Below, piece after piece: positions 46,470 to 58,560 of a DNA stretch of 64,000 bases. Source of the stretch: Diabrotica undecimpunctata (Eukaryota > Arthropoda > Insecta > Coleoptera > Chrysomelidae); the NCBI RefSeq assembly GCF_040954645.1, contig NC_092809.1, positions 63,984,141 to 64,048,140 of the forward strand, written 5' to 3'. Positions within the stretch are counted from its first letter, which is position 1, and each line of letters starts with the position of its first letter. A program made the position numbers and the translations under genes. A model generated the notes under the pieces. It was not told the origin of the DNA. It saw only the letters and a program-made list of their open reading frames with translations, and did not search any database.

Positions 46470-46898
46470 GAAACTCTGCCACCAACTGAAAGTGCAGCCA
46501 AACAGCATGTTCTTCAAGTTTACTATCATTTAAAAATGTAATTAGGTGATAAGTTAGATGCTTGTGTCTATGGTTGGAGACAAAGTGCCACTGGTTTTGA
46601 ACCAATTTATACTCTAGATAATTTAATTCCCGAAGAGATATTAAAGCACATTACATACAAATGCACCACAGGTTGCAAAATTACTAGATGTTCGTGCAGA
46701 AAACGTGGTTTGAATTGTACGAACTTGTGCATAAATTGTACTGAGGAAGAAGTAGAGGAGAAAATATGCTGCAAGCTCGGTAAAGTTACGTTTGACGACG
46801 ACAGTGATTCTGAAAATGTATATTTAGAGACTGGTTTAATAAGTGAAGACAAACAACCTGCAACAAAAAGGTTCAGAGCTGACAATGAAGTCGAATGA
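46470..46898 (+). pseudogene. C-terminal cysteine-rich domain of a transposon-associated protein
   Basis: Frames give 'KLDACVYGWRQSATGFEPI', 'TLDNLIPEEILKHI', and then a dense cysteine block 'CTTGCKITRCSCRKRGLNC' and 'TNLCINCTEEE', ending at 46896. This pattern (a 'W.W....G.. PV.TL...P..LL..I.C.CK.GC...CgCrk.gl.C...C..C' layout) is the end of an uncharacterised protein present in many copies in insect genomes. Upstream 'LPPTESAA'-type residues are shifted in frame near 46480. It probably represents the former gene of the inverted-arm element around it (inference). Confidence 0.6.
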
Positions 46899-47222
46899 AT
46901 TAACCAAATTTTAACTTTCAAACCAATGTATGTAAAGAAAATAAAAAAAGTAAAGTTCAATAAACATTGCAAAATTTAATAAGACAGGTGATGAAAAAAT
47001 CGACTTATTTTATCAAAGCAGTAACGCAGATTAGATTAATATTGTTGATCATATTTGTATGAAAAATAGAATAAAAATCAATATTTTTAATTATAAAAAT
47101 ACAAACAATTATAATTAATATCAGGAATATAATAATATAATGTGTAAAAAATTTGAAAAAAATATATGTTGATTTTCCGGGATTTTCCGAAATTTCCAAG
47201 TGGGGGGGGGAAGTATTAACTC

Positions 47223-47258
47223 CGCAGTATTAATAATGTCATCATTATTAATACTGCG
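47223..47258. repeat. perfect 16-bp hairpin
   Basis: CGCAGTATTAATAATG, loop TCAT, then the exact complement. It lies inside the inverted-arm element, just after a run of nine G. Confidence 0.9.
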
Positions 47259-47859
47259 ACAGACTATTCCAGCCAAATTTAAAAAAAAGTAAGTTTTTAC
47301 GGTGAATTTCAAATGAACTCGATTTTTCCGAGGTTTCCCATATTTTCCGGCCAGTGAAAACTATGTAGTTATTCATATTGTCTGTAGCTTAAAAAATATA
47401 AAAGTTATTACAATTGTTTATAAGTAAAAATACACCCCTTTTTCAAACGTTTATTTTGTAAATAATTTAAATGAAAACCCAATATGCATTTAAAAGAATC
47501 CTATGAAATACGCTAAATGTGTCTAGCATCATTCATAGTGCAAGTTCAATAGTTTAAATAATTAACCTCAGGGATAAATAAATTAAATAACTTTTAAACT
47601 ATTTGACCGATCGAGGGGAAATTTCGCACAAATTTAAAAGACGGTAATTCCTCGATGTTCAAATGTATTAATAACATTTTATTTTGTTAATAAAAAAATT
47701 AATAAAATTTATAAATTAGTGCAAAAAAAACTGCTTTTTTGCAAATATCTCCATAAATTATTTATCAATTTTAATTGAAAAAACGGGAAAATAAAGATAT
47801 TCTTGATATAAAAAATGATATAAATATTGTTTATTTAAAATATAAGGGAAAAAACTTGC

Positions 47860-48840
47860 CATGTTTCTTATCTCTGCTTGGTTGTTTCTGATTATATCGA
47901 TGATCATCACTTTGGTTTTCTGCATATTTATTTTTAAACCATATTCCGTACTCACCGTGCCTAGCCTATTCATAATTTGTTCCAGTTCTTCTGGTGATGA
48001 CGCCATCATCATATATATAACACATATAACGCCATATAACAGTGTCATCAGCATAACTTAAGTTTTTGATTTTTCTTCCACCTATTGTTGCTCCACTTTG
48101 CCATTTTTAAAAACTTGACGCATAATATGTTCACTATATATTGAATAGAATAGGAGTTATTATGCATCCGTGTCGAACTCCAGATTTTAATTTGAAGTTT
48201 TTCGAAACCACGTTATTAACTCTTACATTAGCAGTATTATTTACATATAGTTTTTGGAATAAATAGATTAGATGTTTTGGCGTACCCATTTTTCAAAGTA
48301 CAAGCCACATTTTATCCCATTTTATGGTATCGAAGGCCTTGGAATAGTCAACAAAGCATAAATATGTTTCTATCTTAAACTCTCGAGATTTTTCGATAAT
48401 TTCACGAATATTAAGAATATGTTCTCTTGTTCCTCTGCCTGGAATGAATCCGCATTGTTCTTGGGGAATTTGTTTTTAGTATTTCATTGATGATGGTTAG
48501 AAGTACTTTGCTCGTGTATGATATCAATGCTACTGTAAGGTAATTGCTGCAATCTGTCGGTGAACCTTTTTTATATATGTATCTTCTTTTCTCTGTATTA
48601 TTCTCTGGCTCGTTGTTAGAGAATATTATGTCGCAGTATTGTTTCCACACCTCTGCGATATCCTCTGGATTTGTAATGGTATTTTCACTATTATCTTTGA
48701 TGATCTATGTCTGCGGTTTGAATTCTCTCGGTAGATACTTGACTTTAGAAAAAAATTCTCTAGAGTTCTCTAGAGAGATAGTAAGTTATGAGGAAAAAAA
48801 CAAAAAAAAACCGTATAGTACTATCTCGACATAAGTATTT
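47860..48840 (-). pseudogene. LINE reverse transcriptase fragment
   Basis: Minus-strand frames read 'EPENNTEKRRYIYKKGSPTD' with 'CSNYLTVALISYTSKVLLTI' (48490-48600). Near 48400 comes 'QCGFIPGRGTREH', near 48340 'CFVDYSKAFDTIKWDKM' and near 48170 'GVRHGCIITPILF'. 'SPEELEQIMNRLGTVSTEYG' and 'LKINMQKTKVMIIDI' (47890-48000) complete it. The YADD block is frame-damaged near 48050. The order fits an RTE-like or CR1-like LINE. It abuts the outer end of the right inverted arm. Confidence 0.75.
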
Positions 48841-49296
48841 GGTCTTACATTTATTTTTACTAAATATTAACACTAAACTCTGATTGTCTATGTATTTTAT
48901 TTTAAAATATAAATGATGTATCTCCGATATGTTATTGACTTACTAATAGTGGTTCTTTTCTTTCCGTTGATTTCCTCTTTTTATATATGTAACTTGGATG
49001 CAGTTGGATTCATTGAAAATATATACAGCTGTGGCGCACCCAGGGGGTGGTTTTGGGGGTTAAACCCCCCCCCCCCAGGGCATATAAAGTAAACAATATA
49101 TAAAGAATAGTAGGAAAATGTACCTTATGTCTTTCACACATAATACAAAAAATCCAAAACGCTGATTGAATAATTAAATTATCACTTTAAATAAGTAGAA
49201 CACAATAATTATTGTATTATTGTATTAATACACAATAATTCATAATATTTTTCATTATATTTAGATATCGATACCTAATATTAGGCTTATGAAAAA

Positions 49297-49846
49297 GTAG
49301 ACAGAACGAGTCTGTTGCGAGTAGCATGCGCCTACAGGACTGTATCTGCGGCGGCCTTGTGGACTATCACGGGTTGTATTCCTCTGCATGTGTTAGCAGT
49401 AGAAAGGAGACATCTCTATGGGAGAAGAAAGCATATAGCTATAACAGCTATAAAAAAAGAAGAAAGGGAAAGATCAATGGAAAGATGGCAAGAAGAGTGG
49501 AACAACAAGGAAGATGTTGCTCAGTGGACAAAGATGCTAATCCCGAGCCTAAGGGACTGGGTAGATTGTCTGTTTTAGGGCGTATCTTGATGGGTTCAGA
49601 AAGACAGATACAGATAAATACCTATACTGCGAATATTCCGACATTGCTACTCACACAATGCTGGAGTGTAATAGATGTACAGTGGAAAGAAACAGAATGT
49701 ATAAAGAAATAGGTGTGAACCCTGTGACTGTAAGAGAGATGATCGTGAAAATGACGGGAAATACGGAGGGATGGAATAGTGTTCACAATTACATCCAAGC
49801 AGTCATAAAAAAGAAAGAAGAAGAAGAGAAACACCAACCGAGCTAA
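49297..49846 (+). pseudogene. R1-clade-like LINE C-terminal fragment
   Basis: Reads 'LRVACAYRTVSAAALWTITG' and 'IPLHVLAVERRHLYGRRKH', then 'ERSMERWQEEWNN' and 'WTKMLIPSLRDWVD' to 49578. Later frames give 'RNRMYKEIGVNPVTVREMIV' and end at 49844. The 'LR...AYRTVS..A......G..P' block and the following W-rich stretch are typical of the region after RT in R1-like elements. It lies inside the hAT element. Confidence 0.7.
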
Positions 49847-49864
49847 CGACAGAGATAAGATCTA

Positions 49865-49928
49865 ATTACTATTTTAATGGAAATAAGTCGTAATTGAAGG
49901 TTAAAATAAGTTTATTGACGTTTGAATT
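49865..49928 (+). repeat. left inverted repeat around LINE remnant
   Basis: About 64 bases (ATTACTATTTTAATGG through TTATTGACGTTTGAA) repeated in inverse at 51053-51116. They bracket the RTE-like remnant and also belong to the dispersed repeat family. Confidence 0.75.
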
Positions 49929-49954
49929 TTTGATCTTTGATCTTGCACTGATAA

Positions 49955-51072
49955 CTTCATCGACCTAGAAAAGGCGTATGATACAGTTTCAAGACTTAAA
50001 TTATGGCAAGCTTAACAACAACTCGACATTAGTTTATACCTTTTAGGAATAATCACAGAAGTATACTGGGATAACACTACTTACCTAAGAATCGGATATA
50101 GACTATCAGAGCCAATAAAAGTAACTAAATGACTAAACCAAGGATGCAATATGTCACCCTTACTGTTTAATTTATATATTGAGACAGCCCTCCAAAATTG
50201 GAACAACCCCTGCCAGGGAATGGGGATCCCCATAGGAAATGACGTACTGTTCTCCCTGAACTTTGCGGATGACCAAGTCATCCTAGCTCAAGATTCTTTT
50301 GATCTAGAATTTATGATAAAGCATTATAGAGAGAATATTTAAAATGATGGTTACAAGTCAGCATGAAGAAAATAGAATATTTACTTAGTTATCAATTCAG
50401 ATGCAAGGTTTGAAGTGTTGATAGACGAGGACGTGTAAATCAAACAAGTGGCAAAATTTAAATATTTAGGTCTACTCATTAATAAGAACAGCTTGGGAGA
50501 AACCGAAATTAAACACAAATTAATCAGGAACGTAAAATTGTAGGATGTCTGAACTCCTTATGGTGGGATCACAATATTTCCAAAAGGAATAATAAAAGAA
50601 TAGGGCAAAAAATGGTTGAATCAGTTCTTTGTTATGGCTCTGAAGTATGGACAATTAATGTAGACCTGAAGAGAAGATTGTTGGCAGTTGAAATGGATTA
50701 TTTGAGAAGAAGTGCTAGAACATCACGGCAGGAAAAGAAGACCAACGAATCTATAAGAAATAACATGAATGCTACAGAAACGGTCATTGACAGAATAGAA
50801 AGAAGAGGTTTAAAATGGTTTGGACATCTATTGAGAATGCCTGACGAACGTTGGCCCCAAAAACTTCACAAATGGAAGCCCCCTGGAAGAAGAAAAAGAG
50901 GTAGACCTCGACGCTCATGGAATGAAGGAATTAGAAGAGCGATGGAATCGAGAGGTTTGGAGGAGGAGCATACCTTGGACTGGGAGGATTGGCGGAGGAG
51001 AACGGGAATACGGCTAAGGCCGTCTTCAAAATGTACCGTATTTACAAGTTGGATTTATTTCAAACGTCAATA
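49955..51072 (+). pseudogene. RTE-like LINE ORF2 3' half
   Basis: Frames give 'FIDLEKAYDTV' (49958), 'NQGCNMSPLLFNLYIETAL' (50138-50190), 'LNFADDQVILAQDSF' (50254-50300, an FADD catalytic pair) and 'VAKFKYLGLLINK' (50450). From 50612 a clean frame runs through 'VESVLCYGSEVWTINVDLK', 'GLKWFGHLLRMPDERWPQ' and the basic 'GRRKRGRPRRSW' to the stop at 51071. It is closest in style to the intact RTE at 37578-40433. The 5' half is absent and the upstream part is frame-shifted. Confidence 0.8.
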
Positions 51073-51160
51073 ACCTTATTAAAACCTTCAATTGTGGCTT
51101 ATTCCCATTAAAATAGTAATTTCTTTAAAATGCCACAAGAAAATAGCTTCAGAACAATAG
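51053..51160 (-). repeat. right inverted repeat / dispersed repeat copy
   Basis: Inverted relative to 49865-49928 and longer. On the minus strand it reads from CTGAAGCTATTTTCTTG through GTTATTGACGTTTGAAA. The same order is seen at 60995-61110. Confidence 0.7.
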
Positions 51161-51457
51161 ATAAGATCTAGATAAGAGAAGGGAGTATTCCAAAAATGTC
51201 GTCAGCCTTACAGTGGCCACCCCACTTTCGGAGTACGGTACGTGCGACAGTCAACTGCGCACAAGTAAGAGAGGGTGGTTTTAGTTGGTAGGCAGGATAA
51301 TAGATACCTGAATGCATAGCGGTTTGGCACCGCTATCTTCAGTACTTTAAATTAAACCAAAACCTAAATTTTAGGAACTCAAAATAGAGGTAGGTAGCAT
51401 AAAAAAATTTCAAAACCCCCCCCTAAGACAAATTCTGGGTGCGCCACTGATATACAG

Positions 51458-54400
51458 CCGCTTTTTTGATTTTCCATTTTTTACCATCTTACCGTTTTTT
51501 TATGACTATACTTAAATCTTTCAACGGAACTCTGTGTTAATTTTTCTATGCGTGTTTAGATATTTGAGATTTATCAAATTCTTTATTTTTAATATAAGAT
51601 TGATGTTAACTTAATGGTTTTGACATTCTCTCCAACAAGAAATATCAAAGAATTGTATTTATAATATACCTTGTGAAGACGAACATTTTTATTTAGGTAA
51701 AACAAGATCAGTATCTTATTTCACAGTGGTAATTGATAAAGTTTAAGAATTGATGTGACGAGAGAATGACATACTGAATTTTAATTTAGATGATACTTTT
51801 TCTGATATTATTAAAACAAGGACAGTCTATAAGTATGTGTTTAACGAAGAAAAATTGCCACCATAGTTTAAACATTAAGGTAAATTTTGAGAAGTCAGTA
51901 GAGTTCATCTTGTATGGCTAATTCTAACGAAATAAAATATTGAGAGTCATGAAGAAAATGACAAAGTTTTCAAGGGTGGGATAGATATCACCAATTTTGT
52001 AAGTGATTATTTTTGTGTTTGCTTGTTCACTATTTATCATGAAAATCACATATCTGTTAAGACACTTTTTCTAAGCTTATAAGTAAGGCCTAAATTTACT
52101 GATTTCCCAAAACCTAGACTAAAAAAATTCTCAATTTTTTTTTGATACTTCTGGTATTTCTGATACTTAAACTTGAAATTTAACTAATTATGTATTTTAT
52201 TGCTAAGACATACTACTTATAAAGCTCGTAAACTTTCACTTAAGGTGTTACTAAATTCAATGTTTACTTTAAAATTGCCAACAGTAATTTGGATTTTAAT
52301 GACTTAAATAAAAGGATTTCAACATCTACTAGAACGTTATTGTGCGCTGCATTTCAATATAAGGAATAAGGATTAATATTTCTTAATTTATATGAATTTA
52401 TTAACAACTGTTTTAATTCAGTGTGTGTATTACAAATGTTATATCTTCAGGCTGATTCGCAAATATACTGACAAAGCAATTATTATAAGTGTTCATATTA
52501 TATATGTACTAGAATATGGCCCAATTTTAATGCATCGGGATTGTAGAACGTATGCTGTTCTACTAAAATGCTTTTGTTTTGTCACACCAAAAATATTCTA
52601 TGCAGATTTATTTTAATATTATGAATGAATATGACAAATAAAAAAAAAGCGCACAACATTGTAAAGTTTTAGTTTTAGAAATTTATTGAAACAACCGTGT
52701 ACTACTTATTAGAACAATTTAGACAATAGATATAATTGATAATATGATATAAAGGTACATAATAAAACTGGTTGTGCTTGTATCGTTACAACGTTTTAAC
52801 TCCTTTTTATAATTTCTCCTATTTTTTTTGTATTTCACTTCTTATATATAGATTTTCTCTTCATTTTGTTTCCTTAACATTTGAGTTAATTTTCGTTCCA
52901 ACCTTTTCGTTTTAGTTTAGATTTCACTCTCTAATCGTTCCTTTCAAATTAAGCTCCCATTCTCTAAGGTATTCAAACATAAGTTCACGAGCCTATTTTT
53001 TACATGTACATCAAATAGTAGTTTTCTAAAACTCCGAACTATGTATTGTAATTATCGAGCATCAGATTTATTCCTCAATACGAGTTTTTTCCCCATTCGT
53101 TTACCGCTTAAAAAAGGAGTGCCTTTAACAGGTTGAATTTCTTTATTACGTGCATGTATTTTTTTTAACTATGTCTTGGGAATATAAATTTTTATAGCTT
53201 CGAATACGTATAAGTGTTTAAAATACCCTTAAACTTAAAACACCCTTTTTAGTAATCAATTATGTTTGGAGCTATAGTATTCGATAAACGAATCCGTTTT
53301 CTTTTAAACCACTTTTTAAAAACTAATATTTCGAACCAAAGTACACATCCACTTCCCAGAAAATAAATAGCTTAGGCCTAATTTATAAAAAGCTACTATC
53401 CGATTTTAGTTCACAGTTACCAGTTAATATTTGGATCAACATGCAGTAAGACGTGAATATTTGTGTAGCTTAGTTATTGAGAAACTCACAATTTTGTGGT
53501 AAGTTTATTTAATTTTTTAATTAATATAATTAATGTTTAATTTAATTCATTGCGATAGTAAGAGATTCCTTTTTCGTTTATTTATTGAGTCCGACTGACA
53601 ATTTACTTGATACCGCTAGTGTTCATACACAACCTCCTTCTGCATGTCGAGGCCAACCGCAGTTATCAATATTTTTGCTGAAAATGCAACGGTATTGTAT
53701 TTCTACAAATAGACGGCCACCTTTTTTTCCGGGCCTATGGCCCTATCTTCAAAGGCCAAAAAACTATTGTGAGTGAAATATTCTAAAATTATAATATTTT
53801 TTTGCTGTTAGGAGCAGTAACTTTTACCATTCTTGTTAAGAGTTAATTTTTTTTAAATGTTAATTAATGTAAAATTATAATTTTGTAACGCACTGAATTT
53901 TTTTCAGTCGCTTAGTCACTGGAAAGAGCCTCAAAACAACTATAACAACAAGATAAAAATTCAGCTGTCCCGTTCCGCACCGGTGCCGACAATGTTACGA
54001 TAAGGGCATGTATTTATAATTAATAACTTTAACAACTTTATTTTCCTTTGAAATAACAATAAATGTATATCTTTTACAAGTGGTAATAACATAATATGTG
54101 AAGTTATTTTTGAATTTTATTGATTAACCTTTGTTAGATCCTTGGAAAGGTGATTTATTTTGAAACAGCACAGGACCTATGCCCGCCTGAGCTAGCTACT
54201 AACTGTAATAAGGGTTACATGCAATGCAAAACTTTCTATTGTTAATTACAAAAATAATACAACTGTTAATCGGCAATAAAAAATTTAAATTTTAAAAATA
54301 ATTTAAAAAAAGTTAGAAATTGCAAAAATAGATAAATGTATACTACATTTCTGGTGAAGACTTGTTGCTATCTTTCATCAGTTTTCCTTGTAGTGGAGTA

Positions 54401-54725
54401 TCCAAAAATTGAACTTTGAGTTTATATTTCTGACTAACCCAAGAAAAGGCTCTCCATGAGCAAAAACAGGTTCAGGAAAATAAATCCCAACACTTTACAG
54501 AGATCTTTACCTGCTACAGAAATAGTAGGTAGTACTTTTTGTGGAAAGGTGTTTGTAAGATAAGGTAGACATACAGATAGACAGAAAGAATAAGCAAATC
54601 ATATATTATATTGATGCAACCAAATTGATTTTAAATGGACATATTTCAGAGGAATGATTTCTTGTCTATGCCCCTGACAAATTTATTATAAATCACAGAA
54701 ATATTTATTTTTATATCGCGTTGTT
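51458..54725. other. long non-coding stretch
   Basis: AT-rich, with only short chance ORFs. I see no domain, RNA gene or repeat termini here. Confidence 0.4.
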
Positions 54726-54906
<181 letters not shown>

Positions 54907-55493
54907 CACAATTCGTCAAACTTATAACTCAAATGTCAAACGAAATAACAACGTTATTTCTGTATGCTCTACGTCATTCAGACAGTCGGATAGATAGAAA
55001 CTCATATACGGAAGGCCAGGGAATGTGTTCTGCTATTTTTACTGCTCCAGTGGTAGCTGCAAAAAGCGCCATCTATTTAGGTAGCCTTAAACCTTAAAAC
55101 CTTAAACCTTAAAGCTTTAAAATGACTCTTGTTTTCCGTCTTTTTGAGATGTATGAAACGTGTAAAAGATTTAGTTGGTGATTTGAGTTACCGAAAGGAG
55201 CACATTTCGTAAAGCCTCAGTGCCGTTTGACAGTCCTCGTATTTCTGAAGAACAAGATACTGGTACTTCATGAGTGAGGTGAGTAGGCAGATTGAAACCC
55301 TGGAGGAATGAACAGATTGCTGCGATTTAATCGGTGCGTCGACGACACGATTTATCTCGCAATATAAGCGACAGCGTTTTTTCATGTCATGAAAAAACAT
55401 TACACATTGCTGCGATTAGTCGCTGTAACGACGACGTGTTTTTTCTTATTGATCACATAGAACCGACGCGACGACGACAGCATAGTCTGGAAT

Positions 55494-57045
55494 GGATTCT
55501 TCAGAATCGGAGGAAGAATAAAGAAAGATTCAGTTTTCATAGAATGGGCAAGTTTTAATATCTATTAATATTTTTATAGAAAAAGAAAAAGAGAATTTCA
55601 TACGTTAATGCCACAACTTAGATCTGACAAAAATCGGTTTTATAAATACTTCAGAATGCAAATTAATTGTTTTGATGAAATTTTAAACTATATAAGGGAA
55701 GATATTTCTAAGCTTCGTAGTAATTGTCGTGTACCTATTTTAGCGGAAGAAACTCTAGCCATTACTTTAAGGTAAATCAATCATCACTCATTGTATTTTT
55801 ATTTTTATATTTTTTTATATATCAACATTATAAAGGAGTATACACTTGTAAAAAGGTGGCTGCTGAAGCCGGAAATTATTGTCCGCAATCTGCACTAGTG
55901 GTACTTGGATTATGTTCAAGTGGAATGAATAAAAGTTTAGAATGAAAATTGCTTGTTTTAAAAAAATTTTAAGCTAAATAAGGGAAGATATTTCTAAGCT
56001 TTATAGCAATTGTCGTTTACCTATTTCAGCGAAAGAATGACTAGCCATTACTTTGAGGTAAATCAATCATCACTCATTGTATATTTATTTTTATAGTTTT
56101 TTATATATCAACATTATAAAGAAGTATACACTCCTAAAAAGGTGGCTGCTGAAGCCGGAAATGATAGTTCGCAAGTAAGTGGACTTTCATAGAAGTTTAA
56201 ATCAGAGGTGCAACTATTGTAAATTGACGGTTGAGAACTCTGGTGTAGTTCAATTATCTGCGGCTGCTCTTCATAGTGCATTACCCGTTGCTGTGCAATT
56301 ATTTGGGCAATTTGTAGTTTGGTTTAACCTGACGTTTTCCAGAAAATTATTTTATGAAGCCTGCATATGATAGAAACAATAAATCTGTTGAGTCTTTTTC
56401 TGTTTTTTTTTGCTTTTAAAATAACTAATAATAGACTCAGTTAAAGTTGTTGGTTTTGTATTTTGTACATTTCTCACTTGCCGTTTTTTTGCCTCTGGTT
56501 CTACAATAGGGGTGGTAACATCAGCACAAGTAGTATATTCTTTTTGTAGGTAACGGTACTTTAGATCACCAAGTTGAAACCCGAATCTTTTCGTTACCCG
56601 AAACATCTACACCATCATCTTTCTCAGTTACAGACTCTACAGTCGCAACTTCCGGCACATTTAAAGAGAATTAAGCAAAAAGCAAGAAAGGATGGAATGG
56701 AAAGGTTACCATGTTTTATTTTGTGTAGCTTGCCCAGTTTTTGTTTTGATTACTTTTAAGTATCGCACATAAGAATCACGTAAACTTTTCCACCTTCTCC
56801 TCCGTTCCTCACCTAAATAATATACTCTTTAATATTATTTAATAAATAACACCTAAATAATATAATATATGTTTTAGGTTTTTAGCAACAGGTAACAGCT
56901 TCAGTACAATAAGGCACAGTTATCGTGTTGGATTTTCCACAGTTGCTACAATTGTAAATGAAGTATGTGAAGCTATACGTAAAAAATTACAGCTTATTTA
57001 TCTTCCTGAATTGAGAACAGAAATATGGCAAAAGATTTTCAGCTG
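55494..57045 (+). pseudogene. PIF/Harbinger transposase remnant with intron
   Basis: ATGGATTCTTCAGAATC at 55494 gives an acidic MDSSESEEE start. Next come 'EFHTLMPQLRSDKNRFYKYF' and 'RMQINCFDEILNYI' (55590-55690), then 'ILAEETLAITLR' ending at 55771. After GTAAAT at 55772 the sequence is non-coding until TTTTAG at 56877. It resumes with 'FLATGNSFSTIRHSYRVGF' and 'STVATIVNEVCEAIRKKL' (56878-56990). Joining the two gives the conserved Harbinger 'LAITLRFLATG' block in frame. The later DDE catalytic part is missing, because a mariner-like copy follows at 57101. In-frame damage near 55520 makes it inactive. Confidence 0.75.
55693..55905 (+). repeat. tandem duplication in Harbinger copy, unit A (unit B 55979-56185)
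   Basis: The exon end, the GTAAATCAATCATCACTC donor region and about 130 bases of following sequence are repeated with a period of 286 bases. Unit B carries small differences, including a stop in the exon part. Confidence 0.85.
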
Positions 57046-57100
57046 AATATTTTCTAAACATAGCTCTTGTCAAAATCCATTACCTATACTAGGTATTCTA

Positions 57101-57998
57101 ATGATGAGAGGGTACGGTGACAGAAAAAGATCTTATTGTCAAGTAGCCAACTTGTTCAAAGATACTTTCCCAAACCGTTCTCCTATTCAAAAGGCGACGG
57201 TACAAAAAACTGTAAAGCGATTTGAGAAAACTGGAGAATTACAAGCTAGATACCGATCAGGTAGACCGAAAAGAGTTATGAATGACAACAAAACTTTAGA
57301 TATAATGCAAAGTTTTGTTGAAGATCCACATGCATCCATAAGCAGGGTTGCACAAGTACATGATGTAGGTCGTTCTTCAGTCTTACGTGTATTACGTAAA
57401 AATAAATTTAAACGATACAAAATTAACTTATTGCAAGATTTAAGTGAAGATTACTTTGATCGTAGATTAGAGTTTAATGGGGTAATGATGGATAAAATTG
57501 AAAATGATGAATATTTCGTACAGATTCATACGTACATATTCATATTCGAACAGAATATGTTTTTCCGATAAAGCAACCTTTACGCTGTGTGGAAGTGTAA
57601 ATCGACACAATTTAAGGTACTGGAGTGACGTAAATCCACACTGGAAGCGTAAAAACCATACTCAAAGACTACAAAAATTAAATGTATGGTCAGGTACTCA
57701 GTTAATTGGGCTATTTTTTTATCGAAGGAAATTTAACGTCAGATATTTACGAAATTTTACAGAATGACCTTCACGTTCACCTGATTTTAATCCTAAAGAT
57801 TATCTTTATTGGGGATACTTGAAAAATTCAGTTTACAAAACTAAACCAGCAAATCTTGCAGATCTAAGGCAACGAATTCTCGATGAATCTCGAATAATTT
57901 CTAGACAATCATGGAAAAATGTGGTAGACACATTCTACCATCGATTAGCGTACTGTCGACTCACAAATGGAGCACATTTTGAACACTTGATAAAGTAA
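57101..57998 (+). pseudogene. mariner-like transposase (DUF4817 plus DDE), internally deleted
   Basis: The N-terminal frame (57101-57571) has 'GDRKRSYCQVANLFKDTFP', 'TVKRFEKTGELQARYRSGRP' and 'DPHASISRVAQVHDVGRSS', a two-part helix-turn-helix region. After a frame change come 'CFSDKATFTLCGSVNRHNLR' (first catalytic D region), 'YWSDVNPHW' and 'LNVWSGTQ'. The segment with the second catalytic D is deleted near 57767. The tail 'SPDFNPKDYLYWGYLKNSVY' and 'LAYCRLTNGAHFEHLIK' follows to 57998. Best preserved of the three copies of this family in the window. A mariner-like terminal GGGTCACTCTGTATAT lies near 58352. Confidence 0.85.
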
Positions 57999-57999
57999 C

Positions 58000-58359
58000 C
58001 ATTATGTTAAAAAATGAAATCTATCAATTGTTATGTTTTAATGTAGTTGAAAATAGTTAGTATTAAAAAATTTATTTGAGACAATTAGCGTTGCCAGACT
58101 TCTGTTTTATGTATTTAAGACTTTCCAGACTACATAAAATCATGAGTGTTACATATGGTTGAACTCGTATTGAATAGAAGGGACGGGATGGATTTGAAAA
58201 ACTAAAGTTACTAATAATATAAGAGAAACGGCAAATTTGGCAACATTGCAAATATCAAATATGGAATCTCCGTATCCCAAAATAGGCGTACCTCAAATTT
58301 TGTACAATTAGGACTAGCAATTTACGAGATAATTGGCCGTTTCCAGACTTTTGGGTCAC

Positions 58360-58363
<4 letters not shown>
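58000..58363. other. mariner 3' flank
   Basis: Non-coding. It ends in TTTTGGGTCACTCTGTATAT, which resembles a mariner-like terminal repeat. The matching 5' terminal repeat was not found. Confidence 0.4.

Positions 58364-58431
<68 letters not shown>
58364..58431. repeat. (TA)n microsatellite
   Basis: Alternating TA. Confidence 0.95.
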
Positions 58432-58434
<3 letters not shown>

Positions 58435-58439
58435 TTTAT

Positions 58440-58560
58440 ATTTTTTCGGGCTTTACTCGACGTTGAATGCCTTTTGATTCGAGAAAAATCATTGTTTTGA
58501 CGACGTTTCGGCAAGGTTGCACTTGTCATTGCCAGGTCAGGTAGTAACTATTCTTGCACC
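58440..58560 (-). repeat. Penelope-type terminal repeat remnant (tentative)
   Basis: The minus strand contains CTTGCCGAAACGTCGTC preceded by TGGCAATGACAAGTGCA. The 'GCCGAAACG' motif recalls the terminal repeats of Penelope-like elements and the arms at 34795-35925 (CGAAACAGCTGTAG). There is no coding part. Confidence 0.4.

Larger units (their letters stand above)
45437..47857. mobile_element. element with about 470-bp inverted arms
   Basis: The left arm (45437-45913) and right arm (47390-47857) are inverted copies. Matching blocks in order include TATATTTTAAATAA, TTTTCCCGTTTTTT, GGAGATATTTGCAAAAA, AACATCGAGGAATTA, TGAATGATGCTAGACA, TTATAAACAATTGTAATAAC and GCTACAGAC. The arms enclose about 1.5 kb with a cysteine-rich coding scrap. 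The layout is that of a foldback or long-TIR DNA transposon. No target duplication was identified. Confidence 0.75.
49029..51449. mobile_element. hAT-like element with LINE cargo
   Basis: The termini CTGTGGCGCACCCAG (49029-49043) and, inverted, CAGTGGCGCACCCAG (51435-51449) differ at one base. They are flanked on both sides by ATATACAG (49021-49028 and 51450-51457). An 8-bp duplication with CAGTGGCG-type ends is the hAT signature. No hAT transposase was found inside; the 2.4 kb holds an R1-like LINE tail and an RTE-like LINE remnant, so the copy is non-autonomous. Confidence 0.85.

Noticed and set aside
55084..55112. TTAAACC-like short telomeric repeat
   Set aside because: Only three or four imperfect units; too short to be more than a small tandem repeat.
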